From: Melieria omissa | Lineage: Eukaryota > Arthropoda > Insecta > Diptera > Ulidiidae | DNA length: 64,000 nucleotides | Direction: 5' to 3' | NCBI GenBank assembly: GCA_963971225.1 | Contig: OZ020268.1 | Location: 13,865,032 to 13,929,031 of the forward strand | Notes under the pieces: model-generated | Told to the model about the DNA's origin: nothing | What the model saw: only the letters and a program-made list of their open reading frames with translations | Database searches by the model: none | Shown here: positions 1-9,915 of the stretch, one piece after another | Layout of the letters: every line of letters begins with the position of its first letter | How positions within the stretch are numbered: position 1 is the stretch's first letter | Made by a program: the position numbers and the translations under genes

Positions 1-764
1 ACGGTTCCATGTTGTGTGTACTTTGAAGATTCCACTTTGAATACTAAATTACAATTTAAATCTAATTGCACGGAATATTTTCCAGTAACCACTCGTAGTT
101 CACACAGTCAGCACTAATTCACATGTGTTATTTATTTATTTTGTCTTTTGACCTGGTCCATCATGATGACCCACAATAACAGGCCAAATCGGTTGAACGT
201 TTCACACGTAATATATAAAGTTGCTCATGTCTGATGATCTGCTCAGTTGTCGGACTTCCTCAATAATTTGCACCGTCTGATGTATCTATCTATGCCTCAC
301 GACTTTCAATCAGATTTATGGGATTGTTTCAAATCCACTCAATTGGAGCAGACTTCTTTCTGTCTAATTTTAAGTATATGTACTCATCTAGAAAATATTA
401 TCTTTTATTATTGTTTTATATTTACTTTTCATTTTCCCACTGTTGGCGCGCTACAAGAACTGACTAAACACTTTTTGAAGTATCATTAACTGCGTCATGC
501 GTCTCAATAAATGCTTAATTCTTATCAAAGCTGTAAACGTACTCTTCTCATATCGGTCAGTATTCAGATTGGGAGCAACAACAATGTCTCCCTTATCGCG
601 CTCTCTATCTGCATCTCTGTGTTTTTCGCCTATGTTGACATAAACAATGACTGCGAACTTAGCCCAAATGAATTTTTCGCCACCGGCGACTAGTTCGCAG
701 TTGTGCGCCAAACTTCAGCCAAGTCGAATTATCGCCGACCGCCGGTCACCGCTTCACATTGCCA
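1..764. other. Upstream region of the P450 gene
   Basis: No protein-coding exon is recognised here. The stretch holds a good TATA plus initiator pair near 212-248 (listed separately) and a second initiator-like TCAGTATT near 557 without a TATA box. Short open frames on both strands share no recognisable motif. The simplest reading is 5' flank and 5' untranslated sequence of the P450 that starts at 765. An unseen 5' intron or the end of another gene cannot be excluded. Confidence 0.4.
212..248 (+). promoter_or_regulatory. Candidate core promoter: TATA box and initiator
   Basis: TATATAAAG lies at 212-220 and TCAGTT, a perfect match to the fly initiator TCAKTY, at 243-248. If the A at 245 is +1, TATAAA starts at -31, which is the normal spacing. 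The next gene on this strand is the P450 with its ATG at 765, so the 5' leader would be about 520 bases, or shorter if spliced. The assignment is an inference from motif spacing and no transcript evidence is available. Confidence 0.4.
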
Positions 765-2723
765 ATGTTGCTGTTCACGATTGTGTCGGTTGGTTATTTC
801 CTATTCTCGAGTCTTATCATTTCGATTTTGTACTTGAAATGGCACTTTCAACATTGGATCAAGCGCGGCGTCAAGGGCCCCAAGCCGCAGCTGCTCAGCG
901 GCACGTTTCCCAAGAGCAGCGCCGGCCAATGCAACCTGCTCGAGGAGCTGCATGAGATCTATTTGTAAGAAGAAAAATGGAAAATGTTCGAGATGTGGTC
1001 AACTCTAATTATGGCAATCAATTTCAGACGCTACAAAGGCAAAGAGAAATACGTTGGCATCTACACGGCACGAAGGCCCAAATTGTTTATATTGGACCCG
1101 CAGCTGGCGAGAGAGATTTTGACGACACACTTTAAAAGTTTTCACGACAATGAATCATCGCAGTGGGTGAGAAAACGGGACCTCTGAGACATTCTATTTG
1201 TTTTAAGTTGCAGGAATTTAAATAATTTCGTTGACCTTTTGCAGACCACTCCAAGTGTTGAGCAGATGCGCCTCTGCAGCCCCTTTGTCACCACCGGTGA
1301 GGTGTGGAAGGAGCGGCGCGCCGAACTAATGCCTACACTAACAACAAATCGTGTAAAAAATTCAAACAATAACTTCTACAATTATACTTAAGTTTCATTT
1401 TTCAATCAAACAGCTGCGCGCCTCCTACGCTGCGATGCGCAGCAGTGCCGCCAAGGCCGTTCAGTACATTGCTGCATCCGAGTCGAGCACGCTTGATGCC
1501 AAAGAGGTGCTTGTTCTTCCTTACATAAAAAATTCGCCCATTTAAATCCTTTAACATTGCAGTTGGCCAACCGCTTCACGGCCCAATTCATGGCCGCCTT
1601 CATCTGGGGCATTGAGGCCGATGCCTTTGCGCCGCACCACAGTCGCTCGCCCATACACCAAATGGGCAGCGCCATGATCTCCCAATCGCTCGCCTGTGTG
1701 CGCTACTATGGACGCACTGCCGCCTGGCCCTGGATGCGCAAGTTACGGCCCGTTCGCTTCTTTCCCGCCACGTCGGATCGCTTCTTCAAACAACTCGTCG
1801 CCGACGCACTGCAGGCGCGCGCCGAAGACACACAGGAGCGTTGCGATGTGATCGATCACTTGCGGCAGCTGAAGCATAAAAAATCGCTAAATGACACACA
1901 AATCGCCGGACATACAACAACCGTCTTGATTGATGGCTTCGAGACGGCGGCGTTGGTCATAGCGCACTGCTTGTTGCTGGTAAGCAGTGAAATGTAGACT
2001 GAAGTTTGTGAAAACAATGCAACTATTTGTTGTTGCAGTTAGCGCGCAATGAACGCGTACAACAAAAACTACGGCAGCAACTAATCGAGGCCGATGTGGC
2101 GCGCAGCTTCGAGGCACTGAACGAGCTGTCCTATCTGGAGCAGTGCATACAAGGTGAACAAATGTTTTCTTATTATTAATTTCCAATCTTATTTTTGACT
2201 TTAACTAAAACTTGGTTTCTTTAGAGACGCTGCGCATTTTCCCGCCTCTGGCTACGCTCTTCAAGCTTTGCACCGAAACAATCACATTGCAGAACGCTGA
2301 CGGCACTGAGCTGCGCTTGCAGCCCGCCGATGCTGTCTACATTTCCAGCTACTCATTTCAGCACGATGGCGATTTCTATGAGAATCCTGAGGAGTTTTGG
2401 CCCGAACGCTTCGCCGAGGAATTGGGCGGCGTGCGCAAGTATCGCGATATGGGCGTGTTTATGCCGTTTGGCAATGGACCCAGACAGTGTCCAGGTAAAG
2501 TGATCCGTGTGTTAATATTTTCTTCAAATTTAACTGATTAACAGAATTTGTAACAGGCATGAAACTGGGTCTGGCTGAGGCTAAGATAGCTGTGGCCATG
2601 ATAGTGCAAAACTTTCACTTGCGTCCGAGCAGTGAAACTAGAACGGATAACAAAATAGCGGCCGATGCGTTTTTACTTATGCTGGACGGAAGCATTGAAC
2701 TAATTTTTGAGAAACTCACCTAA
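765..2723 (+). CDS. Cytochrome P450, CYP28-like (CYP3 clan), 8 exons
   Basis: A complete microsomal P450 monooxygenase of 502 residues. Exons: 765-964, 1028-1166, 1245-1352, 1414-1506, 1563-1979, 2039-2153, 2225-2494, 2557-2723; all introns are GT-AG and keep the frame. Residues 2-25 form a hydrophobic ER anchor followed by a basic stretch and the proline hinge GPKP (38-41). The C-helix WKERR is at 134-138, the I-helix oxygen-binding DGFET at 304-308 (the usual first A/G is D), the K-helix ETLR at 358-361, PERF at 417-420 and the heme loop FGNGPRQCPG at 439-448, with C446 as the heme thiolate ligand. The stretches FHDNE, NPEEFWPERF and YRDMGVF resemble the CYP28/CYP309 branch; members are linked to oxidation of plant toxins and other xenobiotics, but the substrate here is unknown. 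The ATG at 765 was chosen because the anchor follows at once and the context is CCAATG. The family is firm; the subfamily is inferred. Confidence 0.93.
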
Positions 2724-2788
2724 ACTTCTGATTAATTTTGTAATTAGCAATCTGTACTTACAAAAATATAAAATTGTTTATGTATAGC

Positions 2789-2794
2789 AATAAA
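2789..2794 (+). terminator. Poly(A) signal of the P450 gene
   Basis: AATAAA stands 66 bases after the P450 stop codon, in AT-rich sequence, at the usual spacing for a short fly 3' UTR. Confidence 0.65.
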
Positions 2795-2984
2795 TGGTAT
2801 GAATATAGATTAATGTCAGATTTGAAATCTTCTGACGAAGAACTTTGTATCTAAACATGAGATTCGATTGTCTAAATTATTTGGATATCATTCCAAGTAT
2901 CTGCTCTGAGTGTTTGGCTCTAAAGGACGCGTACTGCTGTATTGTTGCGGATAGCATCTACATCCTGTCGTTGTTTTCTGATCA

Positions 2985-3720
2985 CAGCGCCCATTCAAGT
3001 TGGCTGCACTTGATGCCAAACAGAAACTCTTTCTTTCACTTATTCCAAATTCTCATTTCTACAAAATTAAAACATTTAAACCTGCAACTGACGAACGGCT
3101 TCACCACCCAATTCATGGCGGATTTCATTGGAGGCATTAAGACACAAAACTTCGGCCCGGACCATACCCCCTCGTCCATTCTTCATATGGAACGCAATCG
3201 TTCGCAGATAGATTGCAGGAGCGTTGCCATGTAATCGATTACTTGCAGCAGCTGAAACACAAAAATCTCTAAATGACACACAAATCGCCGGACATACAAC
3301 AAACGTTTTGATTGATGTCTTCGAGATGGCGGCAATGCTCAAAGCGCACTGCTTGCTGCTTATAGGAAGAAATGTAAACAATATTTTATGAGAACAATGC
3401 AACAATTTGTTGCTACAGTTAGCGGCAGCAAGGAGTCGGGGTCCTGAGCGAGCTGCCCTATCTGGAAAAGTGCATGCAAGGTGGCTTACAACTTCTGGCA
3501 ATGTTTGTGAGTTAAAAGCTTCTTTCAAAGCTGTTTTTCTTTCTGCTCTCTGGCGAATTTCAAGCTGTGCACCAGAGCGACAGCGAAATGCCGACAGCAC
3601 TGAGCTTCGCTTGTAGCCCAGCGAGCTCCTCTACATTTCAACGAGATGAATTCCTCTATGACAATCCAAAGGAGTTTTGATCCCAACGCTTCGCGAAAGA
3701 GTTGGATGGTCATAGATAAG
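2985..3720 (+). pseudogene. Decayed partial tandem copy of the P450 (exons 4-7)
   Basis: The sequence aligns colinearly with the 3' half of the intact P450. About 3003-3024 matches the end of exon 4. Around 3085-3190 matches the start of exon 5 (NGFTTQFMADFIGGI against NRFTAQFMAAFIWGI). Around 3211-3370 matches the end of exon 5 through the I-helix. Around 3420-3480 matches exon 6, and 3580-3716 the ADGTELRL to ERFAEELGG part of exon 7. About 170 bases of exon 5 are deleted near 3200. Several stops and frameshifts interrupt the reading frame, and the donor of intron 5 has changed from GT to AT while the acceptor is kept. Because intron 5 is still present, this is a DNA-level tandem duplicate and not a retrocopy. 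The heme loop was not found. Confidence 0.85.
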
Positions 3721-3960
3721 TAGGTCAATAAATTCGACCGTCAACAAAAACCACTCTTCAGTGCTTCTTCGATTATTTAAGAGTAAACCTTGTTTACAAT
3801 TCTGCAGTTATCCGGGATATCTTTGTAACCACAGAAAGTCAGATTAGGTTTCTATTTCATTATTCTGATGTCTTGTTGAGTGGTTCCTGAAAAGTTATCA
3901 GCTTCTTGGAAGATAATAGGTTGGATCAAAGACGTCGTATAGAGCAGTGCTGACCATTCT
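3721..3960. other. Intergenic spacer
   Basis: AT-rich sequence between the P450 relic and the mariner remnant. Nothing is recognised. Confidence 0.5.
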
Positions 3961-3962
3961 TA

Positions 3963-4704
3963 CAAGGTGTGACAATTAAGTAATGAGACTGATTCCATAA
4001 AAACCGTAGGTATATTTAAAAATTATTCTACAACTCTGCCATCTGCTCTGTTGTATAGCTGCCCAAGGGAAAGTAGTCCCCTTGGGCAGCTATACAACAA
4101 TTCCAGCGCGGTTTTCATGCTTCGTAACATTTCTGGAACGCTTCGACTGGGATGTCCACGAGTACCCTCATCATCAATCGACTCTAAAAGGCTTCCTTTG
4201 ACCACGGATTTTGTTCTAGGGAACAAAAAAAAATCACAGGGTGACATATCGGGCGAATAAGGCGGCTGTTGCAACACGGCGATCCCTTTAGAGGCCAAAT
4301 ACTGGGACACGCTGAGGGCGGTGTGGCACGGCGCGTTGTCGTGATGAAGGATCTAGTGACGAGCAATCGTTTTCGCAATCTTTCGAGTACTTGGCGATAG
4401 TAGGCTTGATTTACGGTTTGCCCCGTTGGAACAAATTCTTTGTGGACGATTCCACGACTATCAAAACGCAACGCTATCGCGACTCGTTGCTCTTGATTTC
4501 GTGTCTCCATTTTCGTGACGAGCACCACCAACACAGGTCTACTCACGATGACACAGCAGGCGAACTAAACAAGCTAGAGCGATGGTTAATATATCAATCG
4601 AAAGAAAAAGGATGCCGGGGAAGGGGAAGGGAATTTCAAGGTCGCAATAAAAAGGTCTAAAATAAAATTTCATTACATATCTCCTCTCATTAATTGTCAC
4701 CTCG
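3963..4704 (-). mobile_element. Mariner remnant with degraded terminal repeats (mellifera/irritans-like)
   Basis: Both ends carry related inverted repeats built on GGTGACAATTAA, with TA at 3961-3962 and at 4705-4706, the dinucleotide mariner duplicates on insertion. Inside, on the minus strand, 4520-4350 encodes FDSRGIVHKEFVPTGQTVN and, after a frameshift near 4345, HHDNAPCHTALS and YSPDMSPCDFFLFP. These are the second and third aspartate blocks of a DD34D transposase. The N-terminal half with the helix-turn-helix and first aspartate is missing, so about 740 bp remain of a usual 1.3 kb. The element cannot make an active enzyme. A perfect 19-bp inverted repeat at 4051-4097 replaces the expected C-terminal end. 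Confidence 0.85.
4051..4097. repeat. Short perfect palindrome inside the mariner remnant
   Basis: TTGTATAGCTGCCCAAGGG at 4051-4069 is repeated as its exact reverse complement at 4079-4097, separated by a 9-base spacer. The arms interrupt the C-terminal part of the transposase sequence. Confidence 0.8.
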
Positions 4705-7395
4705 TATGTCCGCGAGGATTGGAATAGTGATAACTGGTTTAGACTTTGAACGTTCTGTTTTCATGATGATTTAACAGATAATACAGGCATATAAGATACT
4801 ATCTTTTTGTATATAAAACAATCTATTTTGTATATAAAAATAAATAAAATATAAAATAAATAAATATAAATATTTCCCGTCTTGTAGTTCAATCATCCAA
4901 ACTAATTTTTATTTCGTCTAAAATTGCAGTAATGTCGGCACTTGAACGAATCATTCAATCAAATTTTATGCTCATAACGTATCCGGAAGCGCTTCAAATA
5001 AACACAAAAGCGTCGGCTATTTGTTTCCAGTGCTCCCTGCTTACTGCTTTGCCAACGTTGGCTGCGAGTGTAAACAAAAATTAACTTTTAAATGTGGCAA
5101 AAAGTGCAATGAAAACAAAGGAAAGCAAAAACGAGATGAATAAAATAAAAAGAAATTACCATTAATTCACTGAACGAGAGGCAACAAAAGAGAGAGAGAG
5201 AGGTAGAGTTGGAAGGAGTGCGAGTAGAAACGGAAATAAATTCTCAAAGCTATGCAAAGCGACTGGTTCGGCCCAAGCGAAGCGGCTCCAAGGACGACGT
5301 CCGCCTTTGAATTCAGCTCCGAACCCTCCAGCACCCACACCGCAAACTCATTTTTTAGTTGTAGCACCCAATGTGCAGACACCGTAAGGCAGTGCGACGC
5401 TGGGTGGTGAATACGTCAGTGCTGCGTGCGAATTTTCGAATGGCGTAATTTAATTTTGTTTCAAAAGTGGCGCTGTGGCGGCTGCAGGCGCACGCACGCA
5501 CACAAAAACCGACAGACAGACGCGCACACACACATAATTTATCGCTTTAATTTACCGTTCATTAAATTTGATCATAATTTACGACTCAATAAAATGAAAA
5601 GGACCAAACACACACACACACACACAGCAACACATTGAGCATTGTTGCTGTTGTTTGTGTGCCCGGCGCGGATGGCAGCGCCAAATGAATGTGAAAGGTA
5701 CATTAAATAACAACAACAATAGTAACACATATTTAAACTCACACATACACAACCACCCACCCACCCATCAACACACAAACGCCAAATAAAATATATGCGC
5801 AAGCAACAAAAAAATGGATAGGCGGCAAAAGGACTAATTGGCTTCTGCAGTGCAATGAAGGATTTGCATACTTTTAGGCGTGCAACGCAATGAACGGAAA
5901 CACAACAGCAACGCGATGTCTGCCGCTCTGCGTGTGTGAGTGTGTGTGTGGGTGCGCGTAAGTCAGCGCTGTCAAATGTGAAGCTGAAAAATGACAAGCG
6001 TAAATTTTAACACCCGCCACGCGCACTTCAATTTCCACGGCGATAAATCGAAAATTCCCTGTGTGAGTGTGAGTGGGAGTGGTTGCGCACTCCTTTCGCT
6101 GGCTGTAGCCGCCAGCAGTTTAGCCATGGACACATAAGCGCTGCGCTGCGCGAAGCTTTGTCGCGCTGCTGCGGTGAAGCGACACGTACGCATTCAGCTG
6201 TGAATGCAGCGCTCTATAGGGTAAACGACACATTTCGGGGCACCAAACAAACGCCAAAGCAATCTCGAAGCTTACAACTCTTGCATGATGTTCATTTTTG
6301 TTTAGTTTTTTTCTTTATTGATTCAAGAAACCCCTTCGTCGTTTATCTATCAGTAAGTTTAATTTATGCCCAAAAGCATGCTCGGCAATTTCTCGACAAC
6401 AAAACACACAACTAACAAGGAGAGTATTCAAAATTTACCCTAAAACCACATAATTTGGGGGCTGGAGGAGCGTTCGAGCGTGTTCGAACAAGTGCGAGCG
6501 AGGCCAAGCAATGTTGCCAACTGTGCAAACCGTGCAAATTATGACATCACAACAAATCTCCGGCACGTGCACCGCAGTCTGAGCTCGAGTATGAGTCTGA
6601 GACTGAGACTGAGTTCGGGTGCGTGGCGCGTCCTGCCTGGTCGAGTTACTCCACTCGCACAATTTATGGTAAGTTATGGCAAAACATTCATTAACACGCT
6701 GTGAAATATTAGTGCGAATGGCTTATTAGAAAGTGAAACACCCAGCTTCGCGTCGCACTCGGCCTTGCGGGCGCATGTGCGAAAGGGAAATGAATATTTA
6801 CGTTCTGACGGGATTTATGGAATGGAAATGAAATGAAATGAAAATGGTCAAAGCAAATTATTCATAAGTCAGCTATGCAGATATGCACAAATATTCACGT
6901 AAATATGCATGTTTGTTTGTATATTCTGACTTGGGGTGGCAGTGAATTTGCCAGAGTTCAAGTTTGGTATATGAGATCAAGCCACACTCTACACATTTTA
7001 TAATAAATGTGAGTAATTTTCGGAAAATTCAATTTCCAACTATTACTTCGAATTTGTTGTGTGCATACATGTACGCAGATATGCTGTCATAAGGCTTTAG
7101 TCTTTGACTAGGATACATAAGTCAACGGAGAAACCGCACAAAATATGATTTTAAAACTACTTGAATATGAAAAAAACTCATAACATGAATAATAAGAGAT
7201 CAAATTTTGTTATTGTAATAAATAGAAACCAAAAAATTTCTTCAATATGAGAAGAAACACATTGCTTCTCAGTTTGTTTTCAGTTAACACCGGAATTCTG
7301 AAAGTCTGAGCCCGAGACATCAGCAAAAAGCCTGATCTGACCTGACATGGATTGTTTTCAATCAGCTGCGTACAGTTTTAAAAGAGTTCAGTGCT
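4705..7395. other. Non-coding block with (GA)n and (CA)n tracts
   Basis: 4705-5160 is AT-rich and empty. 5160-6700 is GC-richer with an AG run near 5188-5202, CA runs at 5520-5535 and 5606-5630, and GTGT runs near 5938-5952 and 6061-6075. Overlapping open frames on both strands are low-complexity translations of these tracts (TH, CV or SQ repeats) and share no family motif. 6700-7395 is AT-rich with nothing recognised. The GC-rich part could be regulatory or an untranslated exon. Confidence 0.4.
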
Positions 7396-7399
7396 TTAA

Positions 7400-7646
7400 C
7401 CGCTTTGACGTATTTCCACGAGTTTGACTCGTGGTACAATTTTTGTGCCAAACATGATTATCACGAGTCTGACTCGTGGTACAATTTCTGTGCCTAACAT
7501 GATTAACACGAGTCTGACTCGTGGTCAGTGTTGTTTTTTAGAAAAATTAAATTGGGCATTTCAATTTTTTAAATCGGGCAAGTTGTGCAAGTTGTGTGCG
7601 AACAGTTGGAAACGAATTTCGTTGCGCTAACTGATACGTCAAGGGG
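7400..7646. mobile_element. TTAA-flanked MITE, family G
   Basis: TTAA at 7396-7399 and 7647-7650 brackets 247 bp. The ends are inverted repeats sharing TTGACGTAT next to CCGCT on the left and CCCC on the right. TTAA duplication with terminal repeats that begin with C runs is the signature of piggyBac-superfamily elements. No transposase frame is present, so it is non-autonomous. The interior holds three 45-bp repeats with short palindromes. Confidence 0.65.
7417..7523. repeat. Three palindromic units at exact 45-bp spacing
   Basis: CACGAGTCTGACTCGTG (8-bp arms around a single base) occurs at 7462-7478 and 7507-7523, and with one arm mismatch at 7417-7433. The spacing is exactly 45 bases each time and the sequence between copies is also repeated (GTACAATTT, TGTGCC, AACATGATTA). 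Confidence 0.9.
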
Positions 7647-7742
7647 TTAACGTAAAAGTTAAGAATAATCAAATAGGAGGCGTAAGAATTATAGGGATTG
7701 AATCGACTTAAAAGGCGCCTGGCTTTCTTTACTGATCCAACC

Positions 7743-8326
7743 CAATGTTGCCAGATACCTGAAATGACTTTGTCCTAAATCTTAAAAAAACAAAATCTTA
7801 GAAAACACAAAATTTAGAAAAACACAGAACAAACAAAAAATGTTCTCCCAAAAGTTAAAAAATCTCCTACATTTTTTTTATAAACTTAAAAAAACAAATA
7901 AAAGCATATACATATAATTTTTTTAAAGCACCCTTTTTTATTCATCTTCAGCTTAACAACAAAAAACTTAACAAAAACAAAATATATAACAAATGAATTA
8001 AACAAAAAGTGCACATTTTTGGCGGGATTTCATTGTGACAGCAATAAGTGGGAACGAAATAAAACGAGCTTACATTTTGTAAGCTTAAAAATTTTAACAC
8101 AATAGGATGCTTTAACTATTAAAATAGTTGCCAAAAAATGTTTTGTTTCTAGTGTTCCTTCGATGTACAAAAATCTCCCAAAAATCCACTAAGGATCCGA
8201 AAAATCCACTTAATATAAAATATAAATCTCCTAAACTTTCTCCTAAACAATTCTTCCTCTAAAAATTCTCCTAAAAGGCCAAGATTTCCTAAATCTAGGT
8301 GGAAATCTCCTGATCTGGCAACACTG
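7743..8326 (-). mobile_element. hAT-like MITE with TGTTGCCAGAT ends, copy 1
   Basis: The ends read CAATGTTGCCAGATACC and, in reverse complement, CAGTGTTGCCAGATCAGG. The 8-bp flanks ATCCAACC and ATCTAAGC match at 6 of 8 positions, as expected for an old hAT target duplication. The right half (8160-8326) is the reverse complement of 28630-28790, so this is the same family in the opposite orientation. It is AT-rich, 584 bp, with no transposase. Confidence 0.75.
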
Positions 8327-8799
8327 ATCTAAGCAATTCTACGCCGCCACCTACACTCAATAAATTATTCTTGATCCTGGCTTCGTCGTCGGTGATGGCA
8401 AATACCAAAAACTGGGAGACCAAACTGCAAAGCGAAAAAAGCAAAGCAAAGAAAACAATATGCTGAATCCCAGATTCGAGTCCCCATCGTAGCCAAGAGT
8501 TCTTTTAATACCGATACAAAACTATAAAAACAACAATGTATTCTGAGTCAACTTTTGGCAGCTGCCTTTTTAACAGGATGTGAGAAACCTTTTAAGAATC
8601 GTCCATAAATTGAAGATCCTTTATACACTGCGTTAAGAAATGATAGCACCATTGACCTTTTGTATCATAACTTCGATGCTAATGATCGAAGAATGGAAAA
8701 ACTTGGTCGAAATATCCGTTGCATATATTTAAATCGGAAGGCTCCATTGATATTTTGATAGTATCAGCTATCTCAGTCCCGGTACTTATTGATCATAGT
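8327..8799. other. Intergenic spacer
   Basis: No gene or element is recognised. AGATTCGAGTCCCC near 8470 resembles a tRNA B box, but no cloverleaf could be formed around it. Confidence 0.4.
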
Positions 8800-9780
8800 G
8801 TAAGGGAGAGGGCTGGGTTGTGAACCAGGCTGGGGTGTGAACCATTGCCGTTTTTTCTTTCCCTAATTGACATATCGCCAACCTTTCAACTGTCAATTTT
8901 GTCTTATGATATGACTCTGCTTTTGTGGTTACACCGAAGTACAAACACGTATTGCTTGTGGCAGCAATCGAGTTTGAAAGACATCGTGTTTGAAAATCGA
9001 CTGCGAAAACTTGTTGGCTTTTTTTAAAGTGCTATCCAAGTGACTGAGCTTATTGCAAAAAGGTCTGTGTAATACATGTTTATTTAGTGTTTTGATTCTA
9101 TTTTACGATGCAATATTTGTTTATGTGGAATTATGATTAGAAGTGTCGTTATTTTAAAAGTTTCCAAAATGGCATCGTGGTTGGGCTGTGAACCACTGAG
9201 GTGGCTGGGTTATGAACCACCTGTTTTTCGTACTACATTTGCACTAGGACGGTCAAATATCGCCGGATTTATTAAAATAAAGTAATTTTATGTAATGTCA
9301 CTCGATTTCGTTGAGTTCATTTGAGGTGGGCCAATGCGAGAACGCATTCGTATTTCATATGCAAACATTGCGACACCGATTAGGATGAAAATTTAAAAAA
9401 TTGAGCAGTGTCATTCATTGCGATTTTTTGGCCTAATTGGCGTCATTATAACTTTTTTTCACCTCTTGAGCCTTCCTGATTAAATAAATTTTCAACTTAT
9501 TTCAAAATTATGGGTGTTTTCTTCGTATTTTCCGACTTCAATTGCGATTTGCCAGATGGTTCACAACCCAGCCACTTTTTTGGAAAAGCGAAAAATCACG
9601 TCCTTAGAAAATTGGACGTAGAGAGTTAAATGTTAATCAAAACGGTAATCTGTCTTCACAACAAATTTGCGCTTTATATTTACCTGTCTAACGGTATCTT
9701 CGATTTTTCGATATCTTTATTCTGTGAAAAGTTAGAGCCAAAAAACAAAACCCGGTTCACACCCCAGCCCTCTCCCTTAC
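8800..9780. mobile_element. Unclassified inverted-repeat element, six subterminal motifs
   Basis: The outermost 27 bases of each end are inverted repeats with one mismatch (GTAAGGGAGAGGGCTGGG and on). The 16-base motif GGCTGGGKTGTGAACC occurs forward at 8811-8826, 8828-8843 and 9203-9218, forward with two mismatches at 9179-9194, and reversed at 9558-9573 and 9754-9769. Terminal repeats plus oriented internal copies of one motif suggest transposase-binding sites of a non-autonomous DNA element of about 980 bp. No convincing target duplication was found, so the superfamily is open. No conserved protein is encoded. Confidence 0.65.
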
Positions 9781-9781
9781 T

Positions 9782-9915
9782 TATACTTGTGCAATTCTGG
9801 GAATTCTCATCTACTTCATGTGAATAGAAGACGATGAGTTTTCCACCAGCCCGAGCTAGGATCCGAACCTAGGGTCTCGCTATAACTGCGCTACCCGCTG
9901 AACTATCGAGGCCGG
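9782..9915 (-). mobile_element. tRNA-derived SINE, copy 1
   Basis: On the minus strand, 9912-9846 is tRNA-like. The A box TAGTTCAGCGG matches TRGYNNARNNG and the B box is GGTTCGGATCC. The body that follows (AAACTCATCGTCTTCTAT, then CACATGAAGTAGATGAGAA) recurs in copy 2 at 31500-31650. A tRNA head plus a unique tail repeated at two loci is the structure of a Pol III SINE, and the acceptor-stem pairing is too poor for a working tRNA. It abuts the end of the 8800-9780 element. Confidence 0.75.

Noticed and set aside
759..764. Extension of the P450 to a TTG codon at 759
   Set aside because: Nuclear fly genes start at ATG; 765 gives a normal anchor and good context.
7417..7523. CRISPR-like array
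   Set aside because: The spacers are also repeated, there are only three units, and the host is an animal; it is a tandem repeat in a MITE.
9843..9912. Functional tRNA gene
   Set aside because: Acceptor and anticodon arms do not pair properly, and the same head with an attached tail recurs at 31571-31646.
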